This document shows positions 25,718 through 34,553 of a stretch of 64,000 nt of DNA, piece after piece (the stretch's first letter is position 1; each line of letters begins with the position of its first letter). The position numbers were made by a program, and so were the translations under genes. This DNA comes from Mucilaginibacter sp. KACC 22773 (lineage in GTDB: Bacteria > Bacteroidota > Bacteroidia > Sphingobacteriales > Sphingobacteriaceae). The notes beneath the pieces are model-generated. The model was given only the letters and a program-made list of their open reading frames with translations. It made no database searches and was not told the DNA's origin. The stretch spans positions 1,488,001-1,552,000 of the forward strand of contig NZ_CP117883.1 in the NCBI RefSeq assembly GCF_028736215.1. Direction: 5' to 3'.

Positions 25718-25946
25718 CTTTATTCTTCTCTTCGTTTATAATTTAGTTTGCCCGGCTTTGGAGTATTAGCTGTGGCATTGGCTGAAATAAATATATGGCT
25801 ATTGTGTATGAATGTTTAATATGTGTTAATAAATTGGTCAAATGTTAATAACTATTTGGCAAACGCCAGTTATTAAGTGGTTTATAGCCGATAATTCCGG
25901 TATTTATTGGCGTTTGCCGGTAATTTTTTACGTGACAACAAATGCT

Positions 25947-26450
25947 TTAATCAAGCCTTTTTTCGTAGCAATAAAATGTTAGCCCCGGCCTGAAACCCAG
26001 GTTAATTTCTCCGGCAAAAATGTATCCTAATTTAGGGAATAGCTTTTGTGTAGCCTGGTTATGCATGTTGGTATCAATTCGTAGTGTTTTTATACCGCGG
26101 CTAATCGCTTCCAGTTCGGCCTGTTGTAATAAAGCGGCGGCTATACCCCGGTCACGATACCGGGGGAGTACTGCAAGCCTGTGGGTAACAATTGCAGTTT
26201 CGGTAATATCCCAGCCTGCCTGAGCGTATTCGGGCTCCTGGTTGGTGGTTATGGCGGCAACGCCGGCAATAAGGCTATCTATTTCGGCCACCCAAAGGCA
26301 TCCCTGTGCTATATCATCGGTGAAAACGCCGGTATTGGGGTAGGCATTGTCCCACTGAAGGTTGCCCGAAGCAATCATGCCCGGGATAACGCCGGCAATA
26401 AGCTGCATTATAAAAGGAATGTCATTAAAGGTAGCGAGCCTGATAAGCAT
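25947..26450 (-). CDS. GNAT-family N-acetyltransferase
   Basis: A 167-residue protein of the GNAT fold. It starts MLIRLATFNDIPFIMQLI; the acetyl-CoA binding loop RYRDRGIAAALLQ lies at about 100-112, preceded by the THRLAVLP strand. It ends with an aromatic FYCYEKRLD strand. The substrate is unknown. An upstream in-frame start would add 24 hydrophobic residues not seen in the family, so 26450 is preferred. Confidence 0.85.
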   Translation of the reverse strand: MLIRLATFNDIPFIMQLIAGVIPGMIASGNLQWDNAYPNTGVFTDDIAQGCLWVAEIDSLIAGVAAITTNQEPEYAQAGWDITETAIVTHRLAVLPRYRDRGIAAALLQQAELEAISRGIKTLRIDTNMHNQATQKLFPKLGYIFAGEINLGFRPGLTFYCYEKRLD

Positions 26451-26572
26451 AATTAAAGTTAAGCATGGCAGATTAATTGGTGAAATTAAAATTAATACAC
26501 TTATATGGAATAAACACCACAATAAATTTACAGTGGATAATTGCCATCGCCACGCAAATGATAGTTGTTGTT

Positions 26573-26734
26573 TTATTTTGAAATTGATCGGTGCCGACCA
26601 TGTGCATGCTTAGTTTGCAGCTGCGCTATTACCAGGCAAACTAAAAAAGCCAGCATTCCGTAAAAGAGAATGTTTTGCAAGGCACTGCCAACGCTGAGTT
26701 GGTGGGAGATAAATTGTGATGCCCTGCTTGCCAT
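26573..26734 (-). CDS. Possible 53-residue membrane peptide
   Basis: A short open frame (MASRASQFISHQL start) with one hydrophobic stretch (NILFYGMLAFLVCLVIAQL) and a basic tail ending HRSISK. The composition looks protein-like, but there is no recognisable family or clear promoter. It lies in the otherwise empty 26451-26930 gap, where nothing else was found. Confidence 0.35.
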   Translation of the reverse strand: MASRASQFISHQLSVGSALQNILFYGMLAFLVCLVIAQLQTKHAHGRHRSISK

Positions 26735-26930
26735 AATGTGTTGCTATATTAGATAAACGAAGTGCTTATTAAATTGTTATACAACTTTTAGGAATTTTAT
26801 AAGGGTTTAAGCTTTTATTTTAATACAAATACCGGTGCAATATAAATCGATTATTGCAGGGTAGTAGTCCGTTTGTTTATATCTTTGCCGGGGTATATAA
26901 ATAGCGGGCATTAAAGGTAAATAATAAAAT

Positions 26931-27227
26931 ATGATTCCCGAAGAATTTTTGAAGCAAATAAAAAGGGAATCGGCTGATATCGAGGGCTTAACTAAGCGCA
27001 ACTATTTTGCGCACCTTGATAAGATGTTTAAAATGGTGGCTTACGATGGCAATCGTTTAAATAAAAAGCACAACCTTATGATTGCCCCTTACCTGCAATA
27101 TTTGAGTGATACCAGCCGGAATGACTTCAGGGAAGGCCTATCCCAGGCCGAAGTTGACGAACTGGTTGAGAGCGTGAAAACAGATCTCGACTGTATCATT
27201 TTCAGGATGAGTGCTCCAATAGCTTGA
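26931..27227 (+). CDS. Small protein of unknown function
   Basis: A 98-residue, hydrophilic and helical protein (MIPEEFLKQIKRESADIEG). No motif recognised. A TATCTTTG -7-like box lies at 26878-26885, about 45 bp upstream. It converges with the S24 repressor gene, whose stop is 46 bp away. It may belong to the same small-gene patch as the repressor, but there is no direct evidence. Confidence 0.6.
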   Translation: MIPEEFLKQIKRESADIEGLTKRNYFAHLDKMFKMVAYDGNRLNKKHNLMIAPYLQYLSDTSRNDFREGLSQAEVDELVESVKTDLDCIIFRMSAPIA

Positions 27228-27273
27228 ATGCAATATCTGTATACCCAAAATCTCCATATATATTATTTCCCTA

Positions 27274-27975
27274 TTAATGATTATGTTTTTTATGAATGTC
27301 TTTTACCAGGCAAAGCTTTTTGATATCGGTAACGTTGATAGGGAAGGGGGCGTACTTCAGGCGGTTGCCAACCATCTCGGTAGTATTATCTGAGTGTGCT
27401 ATCACCTCATCCGGCTTATCGCCGGCCAGCAGCCTTTTATACATGCGATAATCGCCCCATTCAATGTAATATACCTCTCCGGGTAATATTTTCTTATCGT
27501 GAATAATTTTTAAGGCTACCCAACATCCGTTCTCCAGGTACGGGTACATGGAGTGCCCCCAAACGGGCAATGCAAAATCGCAATCCTCGATACCCGGAAA
27601 GTTCATACGCCCAACAGGTTGGGAATCATTTATATCATTATAGACCTCGACACCCGAGGCGGTTGCAATAATTTCATACATTGGAATGCCTTCCTTTGCT
27701 TTATTTTCTGTATTTTTTTCTTTATTTATGATCTTATGTTCGCCTGATATAAACTCTTTGTATTTTTCTTTAAAAATTCTGAATTTATCCGGGTCGATAT
27801 TTTGCCTGCTCTTTACAATTTCGGTGATGGAACTGGGCGAGTTAAAACCTAACGCTTCTGCAAGTTGCGCGTTGCCTGCAAATGCTTTCCCCTTCAATTG
27901 AGTATATAATATAATAAACTCCAGCGTCTCCGGGCGAATGGTTTTGATTTTGTTTGGTTTTAATGCATCATCCAT
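27274..27975 (-). CDS. S24-family (CI/LexA-like) transcription repressor
   Basis: A 233-residue protein. The N-terminal HTH (about 15-65; QLAEALGFNSPSSITEIVKS) and linker are followed by an S24 self-cleavage domain with Ser142 in GHSMYPYLENG and Lys180 in YRMYKR. Such proteins repress phage lytic or stress genes and inactivate themselves on DNA damage. The divergent promoter and short genes to its right look like a lysogeny control region. It is about 10 kb from the phage structural genes, with unrelated genes between, so the link is uncertain. Confidence 0.85.
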   Translation of the reverse strand: MDDALKPNKIKTIRPETLEFIILYTQLKGKAFAGNAQLAEALGFNSPSSITEIVKSRQNIDPDKFRIFKEKYKEFISGEHKIINKEKNTENKAKEGIPMYEIIATASGVEVYNDINDSQPVGRMNFPGIEDCDFALPVWGHSMYPYLENGCWVALKIIHDKKILPGEVYYIEWGDYRMYKRLLAGDKPDEVIAHSDNTTEMVGNRLKYAPFPINVTDIKKLCLVKDIHKKHNH

Positions 27976-28001
27976 AGTGAATATTTTTTTACAGATTTTT
28001 C

Positions 28002-28033
28002 TTGATTATATTAAAGATAATTCTTTATATTTG
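28002..28033 (+). promoter_or_regulatory. Rightward promoter divergent from the S24 repressor
   Basis: TTG (28002-28004) and TATATTTG (28026-28033), 21 bp apart. It points away from the repressor start (27975) toward the gene at 28169, the usual arrangement for repressor-controlled early transcription. Confidence 0.55.
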
Positions 28034-28097
28034 TCCTGTTCTCTTTTGCTAATTTAAAACAAATTAAATCAAAAACAAATTTAATTACGTGGAATTT

Positions 28098-28144
28098 ACA
28101 GAAATATAATACAGAAATATTTAATCGATTAATTACAGAAAATC
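28098..28144. promoter_or_regulatory. Candidate repressor operators
   Basis: Three direct ACAGAAAT/ACAGAAAA repeats (near 28098, 28110 and 28136) flank a TTAATCGATTAA palindrome (28121-28132), all in the leader between the S24 repressor and the gene at 28169. Confidence 0.4.
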
Positions 28145-28168
28145 TAAAATAAACCAAAATCTACACAT

Positions 28169-28363
28169 ATGCACATTGCCTACTCTGCACTAAATCAACC
28201 AAATACAACAGTGGTATTTTCACCAGACTCCAATAATGATAATATCGATTTGCCCGAGCCGCTGCTGCGTTACCAGGCTTACCTGGCCGCCTGCCAAAAG
28301 CTAAGCAAAGAAATTATTGCCATTCAAAAATACAACCCCGGCTGGCTGCCCGCTTTCCGTTAA
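28169..28363 (+). CDS. Small protein downstream of the divergent promoter
   Basis: A 64-residue protein (MHIAYSALNQPNTTVV) with a polar N-terminal half and a helical C-terminal half (RYQAYLAACQKLSKEIIAIQ). No family recognised. Its position right after the repressor-divergent promoter suggests an early or regulatory gene. The next gene follows after about 110 bp. Confidence 0.5.
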   Translation: MHIAYSALNQPNTTVVFSPDSNNDNIDLPEPLLRYQAYLAACQKLSKEIIAIQKYNPGWLPAFR

Positions 28364-28428
28364 GCAGCTTGCCGTTGCCGGTTTGCAGTTAGCAAAGTTG
28401 CAATAGTTTACACGATAACGGCATAATA

Positions 28429-28465
28429 ACCAATGAACTAATGAACCAGTGAACCAATAAACTAT
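28429..28465. repeat. Octamer array (GAACCAGT/GAACTAAT)
   Basis: A single arm of the AATGAACC family, four to five units in 8-bp phase, just upstream of the gene at 28472. No inverted partner seen nearby. Confidence 0.75.
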
Positions 28466-28471
28466 CAAAAA

Positions 28472-28882
28472 ATGAAAATTACACAAAAACTAAAAGACCA
28501 GCTATGGTGGATGATTATATCTGTTGATTATGATTATAGCCGCATAGCTATTGCCGATCACGAACTTACCGATGATGCCTTGGTTTTATGGCTGGAGGAC
28601 AAACAGGATTTTAAAAACTCGCTGGATGAATGTTTGCTGCTGGATGTAAGGGTCCGTGATTTTGCAAAAATAATCAGGGCCGAGAATCTTAACAGCTATG
28701 AAGGCAGCAAAATGCACCCCACAAAAAACTTTGTTTACAAAGCCCGTATTGAAATTAACAGCCCGCTTAAATGGTACCAGGAAGATGCTTCGGGCGTTGA
28801 GCAACAATGGGCGCGCGAAGCAACATTAAAAGCTATACTTACTCAACTTGTAGAAACAGAGGCTGCTGGTACCTATGATTGA
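28472..28882 (+). CDS. Protein of unknown function
   Basis: A 136-residue soluble protein (MKITQKLKDQLWWMIISVDYDYS) with a strongly acidic N-terminal half. No known domain recognised. It starts seven bases after an octamer array and ends 105 bp before a strong bidirectional terminator. It may be co-transcribed with the small gene at 28169. Confidence 0.6.
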   Translation: MKITQKLKDQLWWMIISVDYDYSRIAIADHELTDDALVLWLEDKQDFKNSLDECLLLDVRVRDFAKIIRAENLNSYEGSKMHPTKNFVYKARIEINSPLKWYQEDASGVEQQWAREATLKAILTQLVETEAAGTYD

Positions 28883-28986
28883 TTTATGCCATTTGGAATT
28901 ATATACATATTGAAAATGGCATCAACCGGTTTGAATACGGTACGCTATTATCGAGGTTTATTCTTCAGTGTGCACCAAAAAATGAA

Positions 28987-29026
28987 TTAAAATCAGCACG
29001 TTTAACATTTATCGTGCTGATTTTAA
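28987..29026. terminator. Bidirectional intrinsic terminator
   Basis: A perfect 14-bp stem (28987-29000 and 29013-29026) with a 12-nt loop and A/T-rich ends. It lies between convergent genes ending at 28882 (+) and 29089 (-). Confidence 0.85.
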
Positions 29027-29088
29027 CTGCCATCAATTCGCTTCCGGTTTAATAATTTGATCACCAGTAATAGGTGATTTCTGCGGGC

Positions 29089-29427
29089 TTATTTTACTTT
29101 TACCTGTTGTTGTTCTTTTTCCAGTTGCTCTATCAATTCCTCTACTTCGCTTAGTGCCTCTGCCGGCTGGCTGGCATAATTGAGTTTGCGGAAACGCCAC
29201 TGGGCAAATGCGGGCTCCTGGAAACGATTTATCAGTTTAAAAAATTTGGGGAAATTGTGCACTTCTTCCAGTAATACGCCGGTGACAATGCCATTATTAT
29301 CCAGTATCTCGCGAATGGTATATTCCTTATCCCGGGTTATCCAAATCTCAAAATCGCGGCGTATCTCTTCGCTTTTTTCGGGATCTATCTTATCGTTAAT
29401 GCAAATTACCTTGTCTCCTGGTTTCAT
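29089..29427 (-). CDS. Small protein of unknown function (phage-type)
   Basis: A 112-residue protein starting MKPGDKVICINDKID, with KEYTIREILDNNGIVTGVLLEEV in the middle and AFAQWRFRKLNY toward the end. From memory this pattern recurs in short proteins of Bacteroidota genomes, often in or near prophages. Function unknown; the beta-rich N-terminus resembles a small SH3-like fold. The C-terminus is a Glu/Gln-rich helix. Confidence 0.65.
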   Translation of the reverse strand: MKPGDKVICINDKIDPEKSEEIRRDFEIWITRDKEYTIREILDNNGIVTGVLLEEVHNFPKFFKLINRFQEPAFAQWRFRKLNYASQPAEALSEVEELIEQLEKEQQQVKVK

Positions 29428-29676
29428 ATCGTTATAAGCGTTTTAAAATGGTGTTTTGTTTTCGCCATATTAAGTACGATACAAAGTACTGCTTTTTAAA
29501 TCAAATTTTAAAAGCACCCGGGCTAAATTACAGCGTAATAAAACAATTATAAAGTGTCAAAAGCCGGGCCTTTATTTAACCATTCATTAAGCTGTTAACA
29601 ACTTTTATTAAATAAGCCGTAACCAATAGTTTCAATTAAGCGTATTAACAGTAGTATTCAAATTTATTTTAATGTT

Positions 29677-29988
29677 ATGGACGCTTTTTACTTTTTCGTA
29701 ATCCTGGGATCGGCTGCTGTATTTTTAATATTACATTTTGATAAACAACAACGCCGTAAAGTAAATAAAATACTACATCAAACCAGCGATGTTGAACCAT
29801 TGCTGCTGATGCAAAGCCTCGGCCAAAAGCTGGATAGGTTAAATAATGCTCTCAATAAAACTGCTGCACCCGTAAATATCGAACAACAACTCCATAAATT
29901 TACTTCTGATTATAAATCGGGCCGGATAAATATTACCACCTACAATAAACATCTTAGCGAATTACTGCGCACGTTAGAAGTTCATTAG
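29677..29988 (+). CDS. Small single-pass membrane protein with coiled coil (paralogue of 25361-25717)
   Basis: A 103-residue protein: N-terminal transmembrane helix (about 3-22), then DKQQRRKV, a polar helix, and an amphipathic LHKFTSDYKSGRINITTYNKHLSELL end. Layout and spacing match the 118-residue protein encoded about 4 kb upstream on the other strand. Its stop codon TAG (29986-29988) lies inside the octamer array that follows. Function unknown. Confidence 0.6.
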   Translation: MDAFYFFVILGSAAVFLILHFDKQQRRKVNKILHQTSDVEPLLLMQSLGQKLDRLNNALNKTAAPVNIEQQLHKFTSDYKSGRINITTYNKHLSELLRTLEVH

Positions 29989-30144
29989 TTTGTTCGTTCA
30001 TTGGTTCATTAGTTCATTGGTCTTTTCTGGCGGGGTTGCAAGATAGATACAAGGCATTCAGCCAAAAAGCCCTTTGTTCACTATACCCGCGTTCCAATGA
30101 ACCAATAAACTAATGAACCAGTGAACCAATGAACTAATAAACAA
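29981..30144. repeat. Inverted pair of octamer-repeat arms, second copy of the 17545-17711 family
   Basis: The left arm (29981-30022) uses GGTTCATT/AGTTCATT; the right arm (30093-30144) uses GAACCAAT/GAACTAAT. The core begins GGTCTTTTCTGGCGG and ends CCCGCGTT, as in the copy upstream of the toxin-antitoxin operon. It includes the stop of the upstream gene. Confidence 0.9.
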
Positions 30145-30168
30145 ATTGTTTATTATTGCAGGCATAAT

Positions 30169-30531
30169 ATGTCTGACGAAGCAATCATAAAACGGCTAAA
30201 AGTAATTGTACAGGAGCATGGCGGCCAAATGGGCCTGGCCACTGCTATTGGTGTAGACCAGGGTTTTATCAGCAAGGTGGTAAACAAAAAACAGGACATC
30301 AGTTATTACCTTATTCGCAAACTTTGTTTTCAGCTTAAATACTCGCCCGAATGGCTCATCCTTGGCACAGGCGAAAAAAAAATCAATAAACCCGAGTCGG
30401 CCAAGCTAATTACCGAAATACAAATGATGCGCACCGAAGTAGATATTCTTCAGGCCAGGATGCGCGCTTATGAAATGGAGCTAAAAGAATTGCGCCAACA
30501 GCTGCAGGGCAATGATAGAAAAGCGGGTTAA
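30169..30531 (+). CDS. XRE-family HTH regulator with C-terminal coiled coil
   Basis: A 120-residue protein. Residues about 5-65 form a Cro/CI-type HTH (GLATAIGVDQGFISKVVNKKQDIS), ending in a WLILGTG stretch. Residues 75-115 form a Gln/Glu-rich coiled coil (LQARMRAYEMELKELRQQLQ) for oligomerisation. It starts 24 bp after an inverted octamer array and is followed by an intrinsic terminator, so it is a single-gene unit. Target unknown. Confidence 0.85.
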   Translation: MSDEAIIKRLKVIVQEHGGQMGLATAIGVDQGFISKVVNKKQDISYYLIRKLCFQLKYSPEWLILGTGEKKINKPESAKLITEIQMMRTEVDILQARMRAYEMELKELRQQLQGNDRKAG

Positions 30532-30554
30532 CAAGTAAAATTAAAAATATAGTG

Positions 30555-30585
30555 GCCGGGCTTCGTGAAGATGCCCGGCTTTTTT
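30555..30585 (+). terminator. Intrinsic terminator after the XRE gene
   Basis: GCCGGGC (30555-30561) pairs with GCCCGGC (30573-30579), followed by a T-run. Confidence 0.85.
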
Positions 30586-30705
30586 ATTTTATATTCTGTA
30601 GTATATAAGATCTCCTAATTAATTTCACATATGTTCTTTTATCAAATAGAAATCAATGAGTTAGCTTTAAGCTTTGTGCATTCTGCTTTTAGCTTCTATA
30701 CATTA

Positions 30706-31545
30706 TCAGCAAAATTGCTTTTTGTACTCGGTGGGACTCAGGCCTTTATATTTTTTGAATATTTTGTTAAGATGGCTTTCATCGGCAAAATTGAGCTCGT
30801 TAACAATTTCGTTTATACGCATATCGCTGTGTAACAACCTCATTTCAATCAGTCTTATTTTATACATCGAAATGTACTGCTGTAACGTATCGCCGGTTTG
30901 TTTCTTAAAATAACGGCCCAGGTAGCTTAACGAGATGCCAAAGTGCCGCCCCAGGTTTTCGGCCCTCAGCTTTTTGGGGTCGAATATGTTTTCCTGTATG
31001 TAATGCAAAATCTCCAATACCGTTTCGCCGGTGTTTTCCTTAATGTTTTTAGGAAGTTTCAGTGCTATATTGCGGGCAACTATCGTGATAATGGTATTCA
31101 CTATCTGGGTAATAATGGTATCGCAATAAATTTGTTGATTTGTTTGTTCCTGGATAATATTTTCAACCAAACTGGCTATAAAGGGCTTATCAACTTTGTT
31201 TTTTAAAATACAGCCCGGCCGGTGACTTGCATTTTGAAGGATATACTCCATCCTTTGTATCAGCGCTTTATCTTTTGATGCATTACCTTGCACGTAGTAT
31301 TCATTAAACCGCAGGAAAAAGAATTTGGTTACCGTATTTATTTCAAAAGAATGTGTATCCTGTGGGGTTAATAAAAACAAATTACCCTTACGATAATTGA
31401 ACTTGTTTTTATTGATGAATTGCACGCCCGTGCCGTCTACAATATAGATCAGCTCAAAAAAGTTGTTGCTCCTTGTTACCTTGGGGAAATGCTCCAATAC
31501 CTTAAAATCAACTTCAAACGGACGATATAAATTTTCTTTTTTCAT
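30706..31545 (-). CDS. AraC-family transcription regulator
   Basis: A 279-residue regulator. The N-terminal half (about 10-150) is a cupin-like sensing domain (FFELIYIVDGTGVQFINKN, FLLTPQDTHSFEI). The C-terminal 100 residues hold the two AraC HTH motifs (LRAENLGRHFGISLSYLGRYFKK; INEIVNELNFADESHLNKIFKKY) and end LSPTEYKKQF. It is divergent from the lipocalin-like gene at 31698 and is its likely regulator. ATG at 31545 is used; a TTG lies one codon upstream. Confidence 0.9.
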   Translation of the reverse strand: MKKENLYRPFEVDFKVLEHFPKVTRSNNFFELIYIVDGTGVQFINKNKFNYRKGNLFLLTPQDTHSFEINTVTKFFFLRFNEYYVQGNASKDKALIQRMEYILQNASHRPGCILKNKVDKPFIASLVENIIQEQTNQQIYCDTIITQIVNTIITIVARNIALKLPKNIKENTGETVLEILHYIQENIFDPKKLRAENLGRHFGISLSYLGRYFKKQTGDTLQQYISMYKIRLIEMRLLHSDMRINEIVNELNFADESHLNKIFKKYKGLSPTEYKKQFC

Positions 31546-31604
31546 CAATTCAAAAATACAGAATTAGTGAAAAAACTTACAGGAGATGCATACCAATGTC
31601 TGTA

Positions 31605-31612
31605 TAAATTTG
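31605..31612 (+). promoter_or_regulatory. -7 box before the lipocalin-like gene
   Basis: TAAATTTG fits the TAnnTTTG consensus. No good TTG at -33 is visible, which fits an activator-dependent promoter next to a divergent AraC gene. Confidence 0.45.
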
Positions 31613-31697
31613 CATCATCAGAATGAATTTAGATGTACTACGGAAACATTTGAGCTATACAAGTAGAACATTAAGAGATAAAAAATCAACAAAAATC

Positions 31698-32201
31698 ATG
31701 AAAAAAATAACATTTATGCTGCTGGTTGTTTTTGCAGCAACTAACTTGCATGCCCAGGAAAATAAGAAGCCGTTAACCGAAGAGTTAACAGGTACCTGGA
31801 CGCTTTTATCTGTTGATAACATTTACCCGGATGGCAGCAGGGTACATCCTTATGGCGATAACCCGCAGGGGCTGCTGATATTTGATGCTCAGGGAAACTA
31901 CGCCATCCAGATTTATAAAGCATTACGGACGCAGGTTGCATCGGGTGATAAAAATAAGAGTACACCCGAAGAAAATGCGGCAATGGTACAGGGTAGCAAC
32001 GCGCATTTCGGCAGGTATTTGGTTGATGAAAAAAGCAAAACCATTGTTTTTAACATAGCCCATGCATCGTTCCCTAATTGGGAGGGTACTGTACAAAAGC
32101 GCTCATACACCTATACGGGCAGTCAAATTAAATATGTGGTAACGCACACTACCCAGGGCGGGCAGGCTGTTATTGCCGAGGTTGCCTGGCGCAGGTTGTA
32201 A
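31698..32201 (+). CDS. Secreted lipocalin-like protein
   Basis: A 167-residue protein. A signal peptide ends at HAQ (about residue 19) and is followed by a lipocalin-like domain: LTGTWTLLSVDNIYPDGSRVHPYG at its start, then GLLIFDAQGNYAIQI, and a C-terminal RSYTYTGSQIKYV strand. Proteins of this type bind small hydrophobic molecules or are stress-induced envelope proteins. The ATG at 31698 is preferred because it gives a proper signal peptide; the upstream frame does not. Divergent from an AraC regulator. Confidence 0.8.
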   Translation: MKKITFMLLVVFAATNLHAQENKKPLTEELTGTWTLLSVDNIYPDGSRVHPYGDNPQGLLIFDAQGNYAIQIYKALRTQVASGDKNKSTPEENAAMVQGSNAHFGRYLVDEKSKTIVFNIAHASFPNWEGTVQKRSYTYTGSQIKYVVTHTTQGGQAVIAEVAWRRL

Positions 32202-32290
32202 TAAACAGGTTAAAAGCCATTCTTTTTTATTTTGAGCTTCAGGCCGAAGTCAATTCAAGCCTTGCAAATTGATATTATCTTAAACTTTTG

Positions 32291-32321
32291 CCATGAACAA
32301 TGAACCATCAACCATGAACTA
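32291..32321. repeat. Heptamer-type array at a stop codon
   Basis: ATGAACA/ATGAACC/ATCAACC units in 7-bp phase run into the TAG stop (32319-32321) of the TPR gene. The same word and ending (TGAAC-ATTTGC) occur at 42646-42675. Confidence 0.75.
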
Positions 32322-34553
32322 TTTGCAATATTTAGCTATAATGGCAGGCGCGTCTTTCGAGCCAAATTCGGCGGCTTTGTTCATGTCGGCGCAGGCATCA
32401 GCCTTGTCGTTAAGGGCTATTTCGGCCAGGCCACGTTGCAGGTAGGCGCGGGCGTGTTTAAGGTTAAGCCTTATGGCCTGGTTACAATCAGCAACGGCAC
32501 CGGTGGCATCTTTTAAATTTACTTTGGCCGCGGCACGGTCGGCATAGGTATCTGCGTTGTTTGGGTCGGCTTTTAAGGCTGCTGTAAAATCGTCGGTAAC
32601 GCCTTGTGCATCGCCCAGGTAACTTTTGGCAATACCGCTATGGGCCAGTGCCTTTACATAGGCGGGGTTAATATAAACCGCGTTATGATAATCATCAGCG
32701 GCGCCGGTATAATCTTTTAAAATGAGTTTTAAATCGCCCCTGAATAAAAATGTTTCCTCGTTTGAAAATATAGAAACTGCCTTATCAAGATCTTTCATCG
32801 CGGCTTTATAGTTGCCCTGCTTGGTTTCTATATAACCCCTGTTTTGATAAGGTAACGCGGCAGCATCAGATATAGAATCGATTTTTAACGATGTATTAAA
32901 ATCGGCCATGGCGCCCGTATAATCCTCCTTGCCGGCCTTAACCAACCCGCGTTTAAGCAATATGGCTGTGTTTTTTGGATCTTTGGCCAGGCCGGTATCA
33001 TAATCGGCCATGGCGCCGGCAATATCGCCGGCAGTTGCTTTGGCCTCGCCACGGTGCAGGTAAAAATTTGAGTTGGCCGGGTTTAAGGCAATGGCTGCTG
33101 TAAATAGTTGTACGCCGTTAGTTGTATATTTATAAAAATCGGTCACCTTGCCCAGGCGTACGTAAGCCTCTTCTTTTTTAGGCGCTATGTTTATTAGTTT
33201 TTCGAAATCCTTTACCGCGCCATTTTTATCATTCATTTTATCCTTTTCAATAGCGCGGTTTAAATAGGCGTAGGTGTAATTGGGGTTTACCTGTATGGCT
33301 TTTGTATAATCATTTATGGCGGCTGTCATATCGCCAAGATCGCGGTGGGTATCGCCGCGCACCAGGTAGGCTTCGTCGCTTTTGCCGTTAATTGTTATTG
33401 CCAGGGCCAGGTCGGCCATTACGCCGGTTGTATCCTTCATGGCCAGTTTTGCTTTGCTGCGGCTTATGTAGCCATTAATATTTTTAGGGTCAATAGCTAT
33501 CGCGGTATCGGCATCCAGCTTAGCTCCCGAAGCATCGCCTGCAGATAGCTTTGCGTATGAGCGGCTTTGGTAGGTTTCGGCAGTCTTGTTACCCAGCAAA
33601 ATCGATTTGTCAAAGTCATCCATAGCAGCGGTATAATTTTTCGTGTTGCTTTCAACAATACCGCGGTAAAGGTATAGTAGCCCAAACCGGGGGTGTTGTT
33701 CAATTGATTTATTAAAATAATCAAGCGCACCTTTGTTGTCGCCCATTTTGCTTTGGGCGTTGGCCAGGTAAAGAAAAACGTTTTTGAGCTCGGGGTTTAT
33801 AGATGCGGCCATTTTATAATCTTCAATAGCCCCTTTAAAATCCTGCAAATTGGCTTTGGCGTTTGCGCGATATAAGTAGGCCTCGGCGTTTTGAGGGTTC
33901 ATGCTGATGGCCGTTGTATAATCGGTCACGGCCCCGCTTTGATCGCCTATGCTGGCTTTTGCGCCGGCCCGGTACCCATAAACGGCGCTTTTTTTAGGAT
34001 TTAATTTAATAGCGATATCATAATCGTCAATGGCAGCAGCATAGTTTCCTTTGTTGTTTTTAGCAAGGCCGCGGTATTCGTAAATTTCGGCCTTATCGGG
34101 CGATAGCTGTAACGCTATTGTAAAATCGGCAATGGCGCCGGCATAGTCCTTCAGATTGGATTTTGCGTTGCCGCGATAGAGGAACATTTCGGCCGTTTTT
34201 GGTCCTAATGCAATTGCCTTGTTAAAATCGTCGATGGCAGCCTGGTAATCTTGTATATTACTTTCGGCATTAGCTTTATAAAAATAAGCGGTTGTAAAAT
34301 CTGGCTTTAATTCAACGGTTTTGGCGTAATCGGCAATGGCCGATTTAAAATCACGGAGGTTGCCGTTTGCATTTGCGCGATAAAAATAGGCATCGCTGCT
34401 TTTATCGTTTAATTCGATGGCACGGGTGAAATTCTGAACAGCCGCCTTATAATCTTTTTCATTAGCCCTGGCGTTTCCGTTTTGAATATAGGTGCCGGCC
34501 GTTTGGGCAAATGTAGTAATAGGTAAAAGTAAGAGGAATAGGACTTTTTTCAT
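32319..34553 (-). CDS. Secreted TPR-repeat protein
   Basis: A 744-residue protein. A signal peptide (MKKVLFLLLLPITTFAQ) is followed by about 20 consecutive tetratricopeptide repeats of 34 residues, each with the A-DY-KAI-L-P--A-AY-RA pattern, nearly end to end (about 20-740). It should be periplasmic or outer-membrane facing and act as a protein-binding scaffold. There is no catalytic domain. It stands alone; the partner cannot be deduced from the neighbours. Confidence 0.88.
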   Translation of the reverse strand: MKKVLFLLLLPITTFAQTAGTYIQNGNARANEKDYKAAVQNFTRAIELNDKSSDAYFYRANANGNLRDFKSAIADYAKTVELKPDFTTAYFYKANAESNIQDYQAAIDDFNKAIALGPKTAEMFLYRGNAKSNLKDYAGAIADFTIALQLSPDKAEIYEYRGLAKNNKGNYAAAIDDYDIAIKLNPKKSAVYGYRAGAKASIGDQSGAVTDYTTAISMNPQNAEAYLYRANAKANLQDFKGAIEDYKMAASINPELKNVFLYLANAQSKMGDNKGALDYFNKSIEQHPRFGLLYLYRGIVESNTKNYTAAMDDFDKSILLGNKTAETYQSRSYAKLSAGDASGAKLDADTAIAIDPKNINGYISRSKAKLAMKDTTGVMADLALAITINGKSDEAYLVRGDTHRDLGDMTAAINDYTKAIQVNPNYTYAYLNRAIEKDKMNDKNGAVKDFEKLINIAPKKEEAYVRLGKVTDFYKYTTNGVQLFTAAIALNPANSNFYLHRGEAKATAGDIAGAMADYDTGLAKDPKNTAILLKRGLVKAGKEDYTGAMADFNTSLKIDSISDAAALPYQNRGYIETKQGNYKAAMKDLDKAVSIFSNEETFLFRGDLKLILKDYTGAADDYHNAVYINPAYVKALAHSGIAKSYLGDAQGVTDDFTAALKADPNNADTYADRAAAKVNLKDATGAVADCNQAIRLNLKHARAYLQRGLAEIALNDKADACADMNKAAEFGSKDAPAIIAKYCK

